64,000 nucleotides of DNA from JBEVJK01 sp040510195 (GTDB lineage: Bacteria; Pseudomonadota; Alphaproteobacteria; Rhizobiales; Rhizobiaceae). Positions 35,617 to 44,203 of this stretch are shown here, piece after piece (positions within the stretch are counted from its first letter, which is position 1; every line of letters starts with the position of its first letter). The stretch lies in assembly GCA_040510195.1 (NCBI GenBank), contig JBEVJK010000132.1:1-64000 (forward strand), read 5' to 3'. The notes under the pieces were generated by a model, which was not told where the DNA came from, did no database searches, and saw nothing but the letters and a program-made list of their open reading frames with translations. A program made the translations under genes and the position numbers.

Positions 35617-36753
35617 TCAGGCCGGCTGCCTGGCGGCCGCGATGCGCCGGTAGACGAAGGTCTCGGAGGGCTCCTTGCCGGCAGCGTGTTCGGCCTTGCC
35701 GGTTTGCAGCGCGTCGTCGATCAGCATGCCCATGCGATGATGGATAGGCGACTTGACGCAGGCCGGATCGGTGGCGGCGGGATCGCCGGCTATGGCCATG
35801 GCCTGGCAGCGGCAACCTCCCCAGTCGATCTCCCGGCGCTCGCAGCTGCGGCACGGCTCCTGCATCCAATCGGTGCCGCGGAAGGCTTCGAAGGCAGGCG
35901 AATTGCGCCAGATTTCGGCGAGGCTGCGATCGCCAAAGCGCTCGAAGGTCAGCGAGCGGATGGTGTGGGCGGCGTGGCAGGGCAGCACCGTGCCGTCGGG
36001 CGCCACCATGAAGGCGTCGCGCGCCCAGCCGCCCATGCAGGGTTTGGGGTAGATGGCAAAGTAATCCGGCGTGACGAAATCGATCGTCAGCACGCCACGC
36101 AGCCGCTGCTGAGCTTGCTCAACGATCTCCACCTGGCGCTCGACGGCGGCACGGTCGGGCATCAGGGCCTCGCGGTTGACCAGCGCCCAGCCAGAATATT
36201 GGACGTTGGCGATCTCCAGCCGCTCGGCGCCCAGCTCCAGGGCCAGCTCGATGAAGTCGGGCACCTCGCCGATGTTGTGGCGGTGGATCGGCGCGTTGAT
36301 GGTGAGCGGCAGGCCGGCGCGGCGCACGGCGGCCGCCGTCTCGCGCTTCTTCTGGTGGCCGCCGCGGTGGTTGCCGATCATCTCCGTCGTCTCGGGCCGC
36401 GCGCCCTGGAAGGAGAGCTGGACGTGGTCGAGCCCTGCCTCTGCCAGCCGCTCGATGCGGCCCTCGGCGATACCGACGCCGGCGGTGATCAGGTTGGCAT
36501 AGACGCCGCGCGCCGAGAGGCCGGCCACGAGCGCCTCGAGGTCGCGCCGCAAGGTGGGCTCGCCCCCCGACAGATGCACCTGCAGGACGCCAAGGTCGGC
36601 CGCCTGGTCGAAAAGCTCGAGCCAGGTTTCGGTGTCGAGCTCGCGGTTGGCCTTGAGCAGCTCGACCGGGTTCGAGCAATAGGGGCACTGCAGCGGGCAG
36701 CGGTGGGTGAGCTCCGCCAGCATACCGATCGGGGGAAGCAGGGCCTCGCTCAT
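35617..36753 (-). CDS. pqqE: PqqA peptide cyclase (radical SAM)
   Basis: A 378-residue radical SAM enzyme that joins Glu and Tyr of PqqA by a carbon-carbon bond. The SAM cluster cysteines are Cys19, Cys23 and Cys26 (HRCPLQCPYCSNP), followed by HLSGGEPTLR. The C-terminal SPASM region has several cysteines in PCRSCERREIDWGGCRC. The start at 36753 overlaps the pqqD stop by 4 bp. Gene order pqqA-B-C-D-E is the standard one. Confidence 0.96.
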   Translation of the reverse strand: MSEALLPPIGMLAELTHRCPLQCPYCSNPVELLKANRELDTETWLELFDQAADLGVLQVHLSGGEPTLRRDLEALVAGLSARGVYANLITAGVGIAEGRIERLAEAGLDHVQLSFQGARPETTEMIGNHRGGHQKKRETAAAVRRAGLPLTINAPIHRHNIGEVPDFIELALELGAERLEIANVQYSGWALVNREALMPDRAAVERQVEIVEQAQQRLRGVLTIDFVTPDYFAIYPKPCMGGWARDAFMVAPDGTVLPCHAAHTIRSLTFERFGDRSLAEIWRNSPAFEAFRGTDWMQEPCRSCERREIDWGGCRCQAMAIAGDPAATDPACVKSPIHHRMGMLIDDALQTGKAEHAAGKEPSETFVYRRIAAARQPA

Positions 36754-37046
36754 AGCCTCACCAGCTGCCGGTCCGACCATTCCTGCAGGAAATCGAGCAC
36801 ATCCCGCTCCACCTCGCCGGGCGGCGCGTCATACTCGGCCGCCAAGGTTTCGACGATCACGGTGATGGACCGGCTGCCGTCGCAGTGCCTGAGAATGTCG
36901 AGGCTGACGCCATCGGGCCAGAACACCCGTTCGGGCGACAGCACGGCCCAGGCTTGGCGGACCGAATCGAACTGCAGCCTCACATGGCGCGGCAGGAAAG
37001 GCACCGACGCCGTCGTCGCGACGCGCCGCTCGCGAAGCGCGCTCAC
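36750..37046 (-). CDS. pqqD: PqqA-binding chaperone PqqD
   Basis: A 98-residue peptide chaperone that presents PqqA to PqqE. The GTG at 37046 overlaps the pqqC stop (GTGA). Motifs are PFLPRHVRLQFDSVRQAWAVL and the C-terminal helix DVLDFLQEWSDRQLV typical of PqqD. It precedes pqqE with a 4-bp overlap. Confidence 0.94.
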   Translation of the reverse strand: MSALRERRVATTASVPFLPRHVRLQFDSVRQAWAVLSPERVFWPDGVSLDILRHCDGSRSITVIVETLAAEYDAPPGEVERDVLDFLQEWSDRQLVRL

Positions 37047-37801
37047 GCCTGGTCCCCCGGGCGAAACGCGCCGGGAGGCACGTGTCCGGCCTCGCCATAG
37101 GCGTGATCGAGCGCGTCGAGCATGGCCCAGAGTATATCGCATTTGAAGACCAGCGCATCGATCGCGGCCTGTTGCTGCTGCGGCGTGACGGCGTGGTCGA
37201 GCACGTAGGCGAGAGCGAAGTCGGAATCACGCGACGCCTGCCCGGGGCGAGGTCGAAAATAGCCGAGCGCGTCCTCCGTCACATAGGCGTATCTGGCGAG
37301 GATAGCCGGGACGCGCTCGCCGATGATCAGCGGGGAGAAGAGCTCGGTCAGCGAGGATGCGACCGCCTCCAGCTTCGTCCTGTCGGCGCAGAAGGCGTAA
37401 TAGGCGCCGACGGCGAAGCGAGTGGCGGGCAGCGCGAAGCGCTGGCTCTTCACCATCTCCGCGTCGAGCCCCAGCGAGGTGGCGAGGAACAACCAGCGGG
37501 CGATGCCGCCGCTCCAGCCGTCATCGCCGTCGTGATCCTCGATTCGCTTGCGCCAGGCAGCGCGGAAGGCGGGGTCCTCGGCCCGCGCCAGGATGACGGC
37601 GTCCTTGCGCGGAATGACCGCCTGGTAGCAGTAGCGATTGAGCGCCCAGGCCTGCATCTCGCCCTTCGACAGGTCTCCCGCGGTCATCCGGTGGTGGAAG
37701 GGATGCCGGTTGTGGTAGCGCTCGGCGCCGACCTTTCGCAGCACCGCCTCCAGGCCGGCTCTGTCCAAGCCGCCGCCCGCGGCGTCGTGGAAGTCGGTCA
37801 T
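37043..37801 (-). CDS. pqqC: Pyrroloquinoline-quinone synthase PqqC
   Basis: A 252-residue cofactor-free oxidase that performs the last ring closure and eight-electron oxidation of PQQ synthesis. Motifs include ERYHNRHPFHHRM near residue 28, LNRYCYQAVIPRKDA and RIEDHDGDDGW, rich in the active-site His and Arg residues. It overlaps pqqB and pqqD by 4 bp each. Confidence 0.96.
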   Translation of the reverse strand: MTDFHDAAGGGLDRAGLEAVLRKVGAERYHNRHPFHHRMTAGDLSKGEMQAWALNRYCYQAVIPRKDAVILARAEDPAFRAAWRKRIEDHDGDDGWSGGIARWLFLATSLGLDAEMVKSQRFALPATRFAVGAYYAFCADRTKLEAVASSLTELFSPLIIGERVPAILARYAYVTEDALGYFRPRPGQASRDSDFALAYVLDHAVTPQQQQAAIDALVFKCDILWAMLDALDHAYGEAGHVPPGAFRPGDQA

Positions 37802-38730
37802 AGGGCGATCTCCAGGCCGTCATGGGCGATTTCCCAGCCAGCTTCGCGCACTGCGGCATGCTCGGGCGAGGCCTCGTCGAGCACCGGATTGGTGTTGTTC
37901 ACATGCACGAAGATGCGGCGGCCGATGGCGACCTGTGCGAGGGCGGCGATCGCGCCGTCCGGCCCCGACATGGAAATGTGGCCCATGCGCTTGCCCGTCT
38001 TGGTGCCGACCCCGGCCTTCACCATCTCATCGTCCGTGTAGAGCGTGCCGTCGAAGAGGAGAACGGCGGCGCCGTGGAGGCGCGCCTTCAAGGCGTCGTC
38101 CACCCGCGCGCAGCCAGGAACGTAGCAGAGCGCGCCGGCTCGGCCGGCCTCGATGCGAAAGCCGATCGTGTCGCCGTCCTCGGACCCGTAGTCGAGATCC
38201 GGGCGACCGGCATCCTCGAGGTAGAGGGCGACCTTGCCGGGGACTGGGAAGGCGTCGATCCATACGTCCATGCCACGGCCCTCGGCGTCGGCCACCTCGA
38301 AGCGGCCGGCCTGCAGCGGGCGCCGGGGCACGATCGCGGGGTCCAGCACGTTGAAGACGGGGTTCGCGGCGAGTGCCGACAGGACGCGCGGCGCGGCGTA
38401 GAGCGCAAAGGGCTGACGCTCGCGCAGGCCAAGCAATCCGGCGACGTGGTCGACATCGGCATTGGTCAGCACGACCGCCCTGATCGGGCTGTCGCGGGCC
38501 GGCCCATCCGATGCCGGATGAAGCTCGGGGGTCGCGGCGATCTGCTGCCTGATGTCGGGGGAGGCATTGAAGAGGACCCAGTTGCGACCGTCTGCCGAGG
38601 CGATCAGGCTCGACTGCGTGCGTTCACGCACTCCCGGCGCGCCGGAGCGGACGGCGCGGCTCAGCCGGTCGTTGGAGTTCCATTGCGGAAAACCGCCGCC
38701 GGCGGCTGATCCGACGACCTTGAAGCGCAT
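37798..38730 (-). CDS. pqqB: PQQ biosynthesis protein PqqB
   Basis: A 310-residue metallo-beta-lactamase-fold hydroxylase acting on the diamino-acid intermediate. The start at 38730 gives the family N-terminus MRFKVVGSAAGGGFPQWN. The metal region reads LTNADVDHVAGLLGLRE, with Asp and His in place of a full HxHxDH, as usual in PqqB. It is separated from pqqA by about 130 bp containing a hairpin. Confidence 0.95.
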   Translation of the reverse strand: MRFKVVGSAAGGGFPQWNSNDRLSRAVRSGAPGVRERTQSSLIASADGRNWVLFNASPDIRQQIAATPELHPASDGPARDSPIRAVVLTNADVDHVAGLLGLRERQPFALYAAPRVLSALAANPVFNVLDPAIVPRRPLQAGRFEVADAEGRGMDVWIDAFPVPGKVALYLEDAGRPDLDYGSEDGDTIGFRIEAGRAGALCYVPGCARVDDALKARLHGAAVLLFDGTLYTDDEMVKAGVGTKTGKRMGHISMSGPDGAIAALAQVAIGRRIFVHVNNTNPVLDEASPEHAAVREAGWEIAHDGLEIAL

Positions 38731-38818
38731 CTCTTTCAACCTTGCGGAGCGACAAACGACCCCTCGCGGGCGGGCGCCCACGGCGATCTTCAGGTCTGCC
38801 GCTTCAGCCGATATGTCC

Positions 38819-38850
38819 GGCGCGTGCCCCCGTGACCGGGAGCACGCGCC
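38819..38850 (-). terminator. Stem-loop between pqqA and pqqB
   Basis: Arms GGCGCGTGC (38819-38827) and GCACGCGCC (38842-38850) pair perfectly, starting 8 bases past the pqqA stop on the - strand. No T-run follows. It likely limits read-through or protects the short pqqA message, so that pqqA is made in excess over pqqBCDE. Confidence 0.65.
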
Positions 38851-38858
38851 TTCGCGGC

Positions 38859-38954
38859 CTACTTCTTGGGAGTCATTTCAGCAGGCAGATAACGCGAGAT
38901 TTCCATGCCGGCAGCAACCTGGCACATCGCCGGCTTTTTCCAGGTTTTCTTCAT
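38859..38954 (-). CDS. pqqA: PQQ precursor peptide PqqA
   Basis: A 31-residue peptide beginning MKKTWKKPAMCQ. The residues cross-linked into PQQ are Glu18 and Tyr22 in MEISRY, with the ExxxY spacing of all PqqA peptides (usually EVTLY or EVTSY). A strong AAGGAGGA ribosome binding site lies four bases before the ATG. It is the first pqq gene on the - strand, directly upstream of pqqB. The tail after Tyr (LPAEMTPKK) is longer and more basic than in many PqqA peptides. Confidence 0.93.
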   Translation of the reverse strand: MKKTWKKPAMCQVAAGMEISRYLPAEMTPKK

Positions 38955-39140
38955 CCATTCCTCCTTTGCAGCCGGCCTCCCGGGACCGGCTTTTCCGTGT
39001 CCGCCACCGGTTTGGCACCTTGCCCGGCAGCAATGTCCATCGATCTCAAATGGACTAACCCGTATCTAGCACGTCATGACAAAACTAGAAAAACAAAACT
39101 CGAAGTCAAAACTCATCTTTACCCGGCTTGATGGCGGTTT

Positions 39141-39677
39141 TTAGTCCCCCGCATAGGGCCGGTTGTCGGCGACCGGCAGACCCGACTTCTCCCATCCATC
39201 CGCCCCGGCCGGATACCAGACGACATTCCGGTAGCCCCAGGCCAAGGCCCGTTTCGCTGCGTTCCACGACATCCAGCAATCGGTCATGCAATAGAACAGA
39301 AACCGCGCTTCCTTGCCGCCATGCGCCTCCAGCGCGGCGCGAAAATAGGCCTCCGTCTCGGGCGGCAGCGCCCCGTAGCCGACATTGGCGAGCCAGATGC
39401 TTCCGGGAATGTCGGTCCGCACCTTGTCGCGCCAGATCGTGCCCTTGGGCAGGTTCTTCGGCTTCGGCGTGTCGGGCATTACGTCGAAGAACACGGCCTT
39501 GCCGCTGCGCCAGAGTTGCTTTGCCTGCGCCGTGTCGACAATTTCGGCGCCGGCGAGCGTCGGCGGGACGGGTGCGCGGTAGTCCTCCATCCGGTAGCCC
39601 TGCGGCTCCAGAACCTCGCCGGAAGCGGCGACAATCGGCACCGATACGAGACCGACGACGGCAAGCACGTTCCTCAT
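39141..39677 (-). CDS. PQQ-dependent catabolism-associated CXXCW motif protein
   Basis: About 178 residues from the ATG at 39677; an ATG at 39698 is also possible. A signal peptide (VLAVVGLVSVPIVAASG) is followed by a rhodanese-like domain. Cys130 and Cys134 in FYCMTDCWMSWNAAKRA form the signature of a family found only beside quinoprotein dehydrogenases. The biochemical role is not known; a periplasmic thiol or sulfur-carrier function linked to the SoxYZ-like protein at 44204 is possible. Confidence 0.9.
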   Translation of the reverse strand: MRNVLAVVGLVSVPIVAASGEVLEPQGYRMEDYRAPVPPTLAGAEIVDTAQAKQLWRSGKAVFFDVMPDTPKPKNLPKGTIWRDKVRTDIPGSIWLANVGYGALPPETEAYFRAALEAHGGKEARFLFYCMTDCWMSWNAAKRALAWGYRNVVWYPAGADGWEKSGLPVADNRPYAGD

Positions 39678-39726
39678 CCTCCTTCCTGCCAGCGGCATGT
39701 CCAGTCCCTTTCGACCCGAGACGTCC

Positions 39727-40590
39727 TCACTGGGTGATGGGCCGGTCCTGCTCGTCGATCAGCGGAACGCCGAAATCGAGCAGGATCTTGTTGATTTCCT
39801 TCTGATTGTCGCGAATGACGGTGTTCAATGTCCGCTTCCAGACCTGGTCTGACGGCCGCACTCCCATGGTGATGCGGTAAACCATGCGCGAACCTGCCTT
39901 GTCCTTGACCAGGGGCACGACGACGAGGTCGCCGCCAAGCTGCTTGGCATAGTATCCGGCCATCGGGCCCCAGAGAACGGCGGCGTCGATCTCGCCGGCG
40001 ATCAGGTCCTTCAGCATCACCTCGCCCATGGACGGCGCGGAGCGCGTGTCGATCATCAGGGGGTAGATCTTGGCCGTCTTCATCAGGCCGTTCTTGGCCA
40101 TGTTGGTGGAGGGGGGCGTCGCCTGGACCACGCCGACGCGCTTGCCGGCGAGGCGCGGGTCCTCGATCGCTTCGACGCCTTCCAGACCGCTTCCCTTGCG
40201 ATAGACCAGCACGTAGGTCGAGCGGTAATAGGCGTTGGTGTTCTGCACCAGCCTGTCGCCCTGCGCGTAGCCGATGATGATATCGCATTGATTGGCCCGC
40301 AGCGTGTTGCGCACGAAGCCGGTGACCATCGGAAACCAGGTGTAGGAGACCGACTTGCGGCCCGTCTTGGCGGCGATGAGCTCGGCGAGCTTGTTCTCGA
40401 AGCCCTTACCGCTTTCGTCCGAGAAGGGCATGTTCGAAGGGTCCGAGCAGACGCGCAGAACATCCGGATCGACGAGCTCGCCTGCCGCTCCCAGCCCGGC
40501 ATCCTGGGCCGTCGCAGGGCCGGCCGAGACAGCCAGCGCCAGCGCCAGGGGCGCCAGTCTGCGAGAGAGCGAGGGGGCGGGGCGTTTCAT
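39727..40590 (-). CDS. xoxJ: Methanol oxidation periplasmic binding-like protein XoxJ
   Basis: A 287-residue periplasmic protein of the solute-binding family 3 fold, start at 40590. A signal peptide ends near ATAQDAG, followed by LRVCSDPSNMPFSDESGKGFENKLAELIA. The family is found next to methanol dehydrogenase (MoxJ/MxaJ, XoxJ). Structural work on XoxJ suggests it helps activate XoxF, rather than carrying a solute. It follows xoxG on the - strand, separated by two bases. Confidence 0.92.
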   Translation of the reverse strand: MKRPAPSLSRRLAPLALALAVSAGPATAQDAGLGAAGELVDPDVLRVCSDPSNMPFSDESGKGFENKLAELIAAKTGRKSVSYTWFPMVTGFVRNTLRANQCDIIIGYAQGDRLVQNTNAYYRSTYVLVYRKGSGLEGVEAIEDPRLAGKRVGVVQATPPSTNMAKNGLMKTAKIYPLMIDTRSAPSMGEVMLKDLIAGEIDAAVLWGPMAGYYAKQLGGDLVVVPLVKDKAGSRMVYRITMGVRPSDQVWKRTLNTVIRDNQKEINKILLDFGVPLIDEQDRPITQ

Positions 40591-40592
40591 CG

Positions 40593-41120
40593 TCAGCTGC
40601 CCATGCACGACTTCTCGTTGTCCTTGGCCGCCTGCGGCTTGTCGGCCTTCTTGGGCGGCCGGCCGCGCGGAATGCCGTCGACGGAGCGGGCCCGCAAATA
40701 GATGTAGATATCGTCCATGTAGCAGTAGACGTTCTTGTTCTCACCGAAGGCCGGCATGACGTTCTCCTTGCCGCCGCCGACATTCTGGCGGCCTTCCGCA
40801 ACGATCGACAGGAACGTGCCGTAGTCCAAGTTCTTCAACGAGTCCGCCAGGGCCGGGGCATAGCTGGAGCCGACGCCGTCCGGCCCGTGGCAGACGTGGC
40901 AATCGGAATGGTAGCGGCGATAGCCGCTGAAAGTGTACCAGTCGACGGTGCCGTCCTCGTCCATCTTGAAGGTCGGGTTGCCGTCGGCATCGAACCATTT
41001 GCCGTCCTCTTCCTTGACGGCGGCCGCCTTCTCCTTGGTGTCCTGGGCCCGGACCGTGCCGGCCCCCGAGAGCGAAATTGCCAAGATAGACAGGGCGAGC
41101 GCTGCAGTACGGGCGGTCAT
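40593..41120 (-). CDS. xoxG: c-type cytochrome XoxG, electron acceptor of XoxF
   Basis: A 175-residue periplasmic cytochrome. The ATG at 41120 follows AAGGAG at six bases. Signal peptide to about residue 25 (GTVRAQ). The single heme motif is Cys74-Cys77-His78 (DCHVCHGPDG). The methanol-metabolism-related family also shows WYTFSGYRRYHSDC and MPAFGENKNVYCYMDDIYIYLRARS, with the likely axial Met in VMPAFG. It takes electrons from XoxF. The C-terminal tail is rich in Lys and Pro. Confidence 0.94.
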   Translation of the reverse strand: MTARTAALALSILAISLSGAGTVRAQDTKEKAAAVKEEDGKWFDADGNPTFKMDEDGTVDWYTFSGYRRYHSDCHVCHGPDGVGSSYAPALADSLKNLDYGTFLSIVAEGRQNVGGGKENVMPAFGENKNVYCYMDDIYIYLRARSVDGIPRGRPPKKADKPQAAKDNEKSCMGS

Positions 41121-41208
41121 CAAGGGCTCCTTCATCAAATCGCCACGGGCACAGCCTTGCTGTCGGAATGCGGCGTTGACAGTCGTGTTGTGGGTCGCGT
41201 GACGAAAT

Positions 41209-41244
41209 CGAGAGCCCGGTGGGTCGCCCGAGGCCGGGCTCTCG
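41209..41244 (-). terminator. Stem-loop between xoxF and xoxG
   Basis: CGAGAGCCCGG (41209-41219) and CCGGGCTCTCG (41234-41244) form a perfect 11-bp stem. On the - strand it lies 51 bases past the xoxF stop and is followed by ATTTCG. It would attenuate transcription into xoxG and xoxJ, which fits the usual excess of methanol dehydrogenase over its cytochrome. Confidence 0.65.
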
Positions 41245-41295
41245 TTTGTCAGGGCCTTCGTCACTCAATGACGGAAGGCCCGCTCTGGTTCCGGC

Positions 41296-43197
41296 TCAGT
41301 CCGGAAGGCCGAACACGGTCAGCTGGCCGCCGAGCGTGGTGTACTCGGCCAAGGCCGCGTAGCCGCCGACGGCTCCGAGACCGGCCGTGCCGACCACCGC
41401 AGCCTCGTCGCCCTGCTCACGGCCCTGGTCGACCGCGCCGTGCCACTTGGCAGCGTTGTCAGGCGACAGGAGGCCACCGGCGAGGCCGATGCCTGCCCAG
41501 CCGCCGACACCCGAAAGCACGGCGATGTACTGCTTGCCATTGTGCTCGTAGGTGTTGACGTTGCCGATGATGCCCGACGGCGTCTTGAACTTGTAGAGCT
41601 CCTTGCCGTCCTTATCGACCGCCTTGATGTAGCCTTCGAGAGTGCCGTAGAAGATCACGTCGCCGGCTGTCGCGAGCGCGCCGGACCAGACCGAGAACTG
41701 CTCGGGCTTGGACCAGACGATCTCACCCTTGGCGGCATCCCAGGCTATGAAGTTGCCCATGCCGCCATGGCTGTCGGGCGCCGGATACATCGACACCGTG
41801 GCCCCGACATAGGCCTGGCCAGCGGTGTAGCTCACCGCGTATGGCTCGTAGTCCATGCAGACGTGGTTGGTCGGCACGTAGAACAGGCCGGTCTTGGGCG
41901 AGTAGGTCGCCGGCTGCTGGTCCTTGGTTCCGAGCGCGGCCGGGCAGACGCCGGTCGTGTTCGTGTCTTCGCCGTTCTGCTGGGTCGAGTACTTCGCCAC
42001 CACCTGCGGACGACCGTACTGATCGCTCTTGGGGTCCATGACGACTTCGGTCGCCCAGTTCACCGCCGGGTCGTACTTCTTGGCCACGAGCAGCTCGCCG
42101 TTCGTCCTGTCCATCGTGTAGGCGAAGCCGTTGCGGTCGAAGTGGACGAGCACGTCATGCTTGGCGCCGTTGACGTCCATGCCGTCGACGAGAATCATCT
42201 CGTTGACGCCATCGAAGTCCCATTCGTCGTGCGGGGTCATCTGGTAGACCCACTTGGCCACACCGGTGTCGACGTCGCGGGCGAAGATGGTCATCGACCA
42301 GCGATTGTCGCCAGGACGCTGGACCGGGTTCCAGGTCGACGGATTGCCGGTGCCGTAGTAGACGAGATTCAGCTTCGGATCATAGGCATACCAGCCCCAT
42401 GTCGAGCCGCCGCCGGTCTTCCACTGCTCGCCTTCCCATGTGTTGGTGCCGGAGTCCTTGCCGACCGGCTTGCCGAGCTGCGTCGTCTTCTCTGGATCGA
42501 GCAGAGTTTCGGCGTCCGGCCCCATGGAATAGCCCTTCCAGGCCAGCGAACCGTCCTTGAGATTGTAGGCTGCGACCCAGCCGCGGACACCGTACTCGCC
42601 GCCCGAGATGCCGACGATCACCTTGTCCTTGATGACGATCGGCGCATGCGTGCCGGATTCGCCCTTGCCGCCGTCGGTCGAGTCGCCGTTCTTCACGGAC
42701 CAGGCGACCTTGCCGGTCTTGGCGTCGAGCGCCGTCACCATGGTGTCGGCCTGGTTCAGGATAATCTTGCCGTCGCCATAGGCAACGCCGCGGTTGACCG
42801 TGTCGCAGCACATGATGCCGATGACCTTGGGGTCTTGCCGCGGCTCGTACTTCCACAGGATCCTGCCGTCGTTGTTCAAGTCGAGCGCGTAGACGATGTT
42901 CGGGAAGGGAGTGTGAACGTACATGATATCGTCGATCACCAGCGGTCCGCCTTCGTGGCCGCGCAGCACGCCGGTCGAGAAAGTCCACTTCACCTGCAGG
43001 TCTTTGACGTTGTCCTTGTTGATCTTGTCGAGTTGCGAGTAGCGCGTGTTGGCATAGTCGCCGGTCGGCATTGCCCAGTTCTTGGGGTCCGAGGCAAGCT
43101 TCTGCAGGTCTTCATTGGCCGAGGCGCCTACGGCCGCGGCGCAGGTCAAGAGCGCCGTGGCCGAAAGTAGGATTGTTGCTTTGCGGAGTGCACGCAT
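41296..43197 (-). CDS. xoxF: Lanthanide-dependent PQQ methanol dehydrogenase XoxF
   Basis: A 633-residue eight-bladed quinoprotein with signal peptide to about residue 27 (GASANED). The adjacent disulfide Cys130-Cys131 contacts PQQ. Metal ligands Glu201 and Asn285 are present. The motif HDEWDFDGVNE gives the catalytic Asp327 and the extra Asp329 that marks lanthanide enzymes (Ala in calcium MxaF). It oxidises methanol in the periplasm. The sequence fits the XoxF5 group. No mxaF/mxaI genes are in the window, so this is the only methanol dehydrogenase seen here. Confidence 0.97.
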   Translation of the reverse strand: MRALRKATILLSATALLTCAAAVGASANEDLQKLASDPKNWAMPTGDYANTRYSQLDKINKDNVKDLQVKWTFSTGVLRGHEGGPLVIDDIMYVHTPFPNIVYALDLNNDGRILWKYEPRQDPKVIGIMCCDTVNRGVAYGDGKIILNQADTMVTALDAKTGKVAWSVKNGDSTDGGKGESGTHAPIVIKDKVIVGISGGEYGVRGWVAAYNLKDGSLAWKGYSMGPDAETLLDPEKTTQLGKPVGKDSGTNTWEGEQWKTGGGSTWGWYAYDPKLNLVYYGTGNPSTWNPVQRPGDNRWSMTIFARDVDTGVAKWVYQMTPHDEWDFDGVNEMILVDGMDVNGAKHDVLVHFDRNGFAYTMDRTNGELLVAKKYDPAVNWATEVVMDPKSDQYGRPQVVAKYSTQQNGEDTNTTGVCPAALGTKDQQPATYSPKTGLFYVPTNHVCMDYEPYAVSYTAGQAYVGATVSMYPAPDSHGGMGNFIAWDAAKGEIVWSKPEQFSVWSGALATAGDVIFYGTLEGYIKAVDKDGKELYKFKTPSGIIGNVNTYEHNGKQYIAVLSGVGGWAGIGLAGGLLSPDNAAKWHGAVDQGREQGDEAAVVGTAGLGAVGGYAALAEYTTLGGQLTVFGLPD

Positions 43198-43837
43198 TCG
43201 ATATCCTCCCGGGGTTCACAATCAGGAATCGACCGTTGAGCCCACGCGGGCTTGCCCAAGCGATTCAAGCGGTGGGAAGTATTTCCGGCAGCGTGTCACG
43301 ACCTAAGCCAGATGAGCAGAGGGCACCGTTGCTGCCCACCTCACTTGGCCTACGAAAGACTGTCGCCGCTCCCTATGACGGTGACGCCCTTTGAAGCCGG
43401 AAACAGGGAAAGGCTATGTCATTCGGATTCCACGCGCAAGCAAAATCGCCCCCGTTTCGTTGCAATGCAGCATCACCTATGTTGCGGTGCAATAGCCAAT
43501 AAATATAGGCACAATATCGATATGTTCAGCCATCGCTGTTTGACGCATTTAGAATAAAAAATGACGCAAACTTCAAGATTGTATATTGAGGCTCCGTTTC
43601 GACATACAAAACCCATTAAATAATTTGCGGCCGAGAGTAACCTCCTCCAATTCCCGGATTTGGACCAGCTGGATACGCATACGCGCCACCGACAGACATG
43701 AGTGCAGGGTGCAAAGACGATGCGCGTGCGCCGACGAAACGTCATGCCCATCGGTGGCTGGCCGCCTTGTCCTTTGGTCCTATATGAAGCCATCCAAGGT
43801 GCGGCATGATCGGCAGGTCGACTTCGGGAGAACACCG
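43198..43837. promoter_or_regulatory. Divergent intergenic region with the xoxF promoter
   Basis: This 640-bp stretch separates xoxF (- strand) from the four-cysteine protein gene (+ strand). It has no supported gene. The middle (about 43485-43625) is strikingly AT-rich for this genome, with ATAAATATAGG and ATATCGATAT, and probably contains promoters and upstream activator sites. No exact binding motif is assigned. Confidence 0.55.
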
Positions 43838-44191
43838 ATGACCGGAGGCAGGAAAGCTATGGCGTTCTTGGCTGCGCTGGGCATGGCCACGGCGCTTGCG
43901 CGGCCTGGACTCGCAGCCGACGACTATCCGACCGAGGCGCTCGCCGACTACGTCTATGGCTGCATGAAGTCGAACGGCGAGACGCGCCAGTCGCTCGAGC
44001 GCTGCTCCTGCTCGATCGACGTGATCGCTTCGATCATTCCCTACGACGCCTATGTGAAGGCGGAGACGTTCAGGCGCATGGCGCAGACGACCGGCGAGGC
44101 CTCCGGGCTGTTTCGCGAGAGCGCCCCCGCCAAGACCGCCACTGCCGACCTGAGGCGCGCCCAGGCGGAGGCCGACATCCGCTGCTTCTGA
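43838..44191 (+). CDS. Secreted four-cysteine protein of the xox cluster
   Basis: A 117-residue protein starting at the ATG at 43838 after GGGAG. A signal peptide ends near PGLAADD. The mature part has Cys42, Cys56 and Cys58 (RCSCSID) and Cys116 next to the C-terminus. It is divergent from xoxF and convergent with the SoxYZ-like gene. I recognise no named domain; the cysteine pattern suggests disulfides or metal binding in the periplasm. Confidence 0.75.
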   Translation: MTGGRKAMAFLAALGMATALARPGLAADDYPTEALADYVYGCMKSNGETRQSLERCSCSIDVIASIIPYDAYVKAETFRRMAQTTGEASGLFRESAPAKTATADLRRAQAEADIRCF

Positions 44192-44203
44192 GCCCGGTGC
44201 GGC

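Noticed and set aside
43473..43835. 120-codon frame on the - strand in the xoxF upstream region
   Set aside because: No ribosome binding site or domain; it passes through the AT-rich promoter region.
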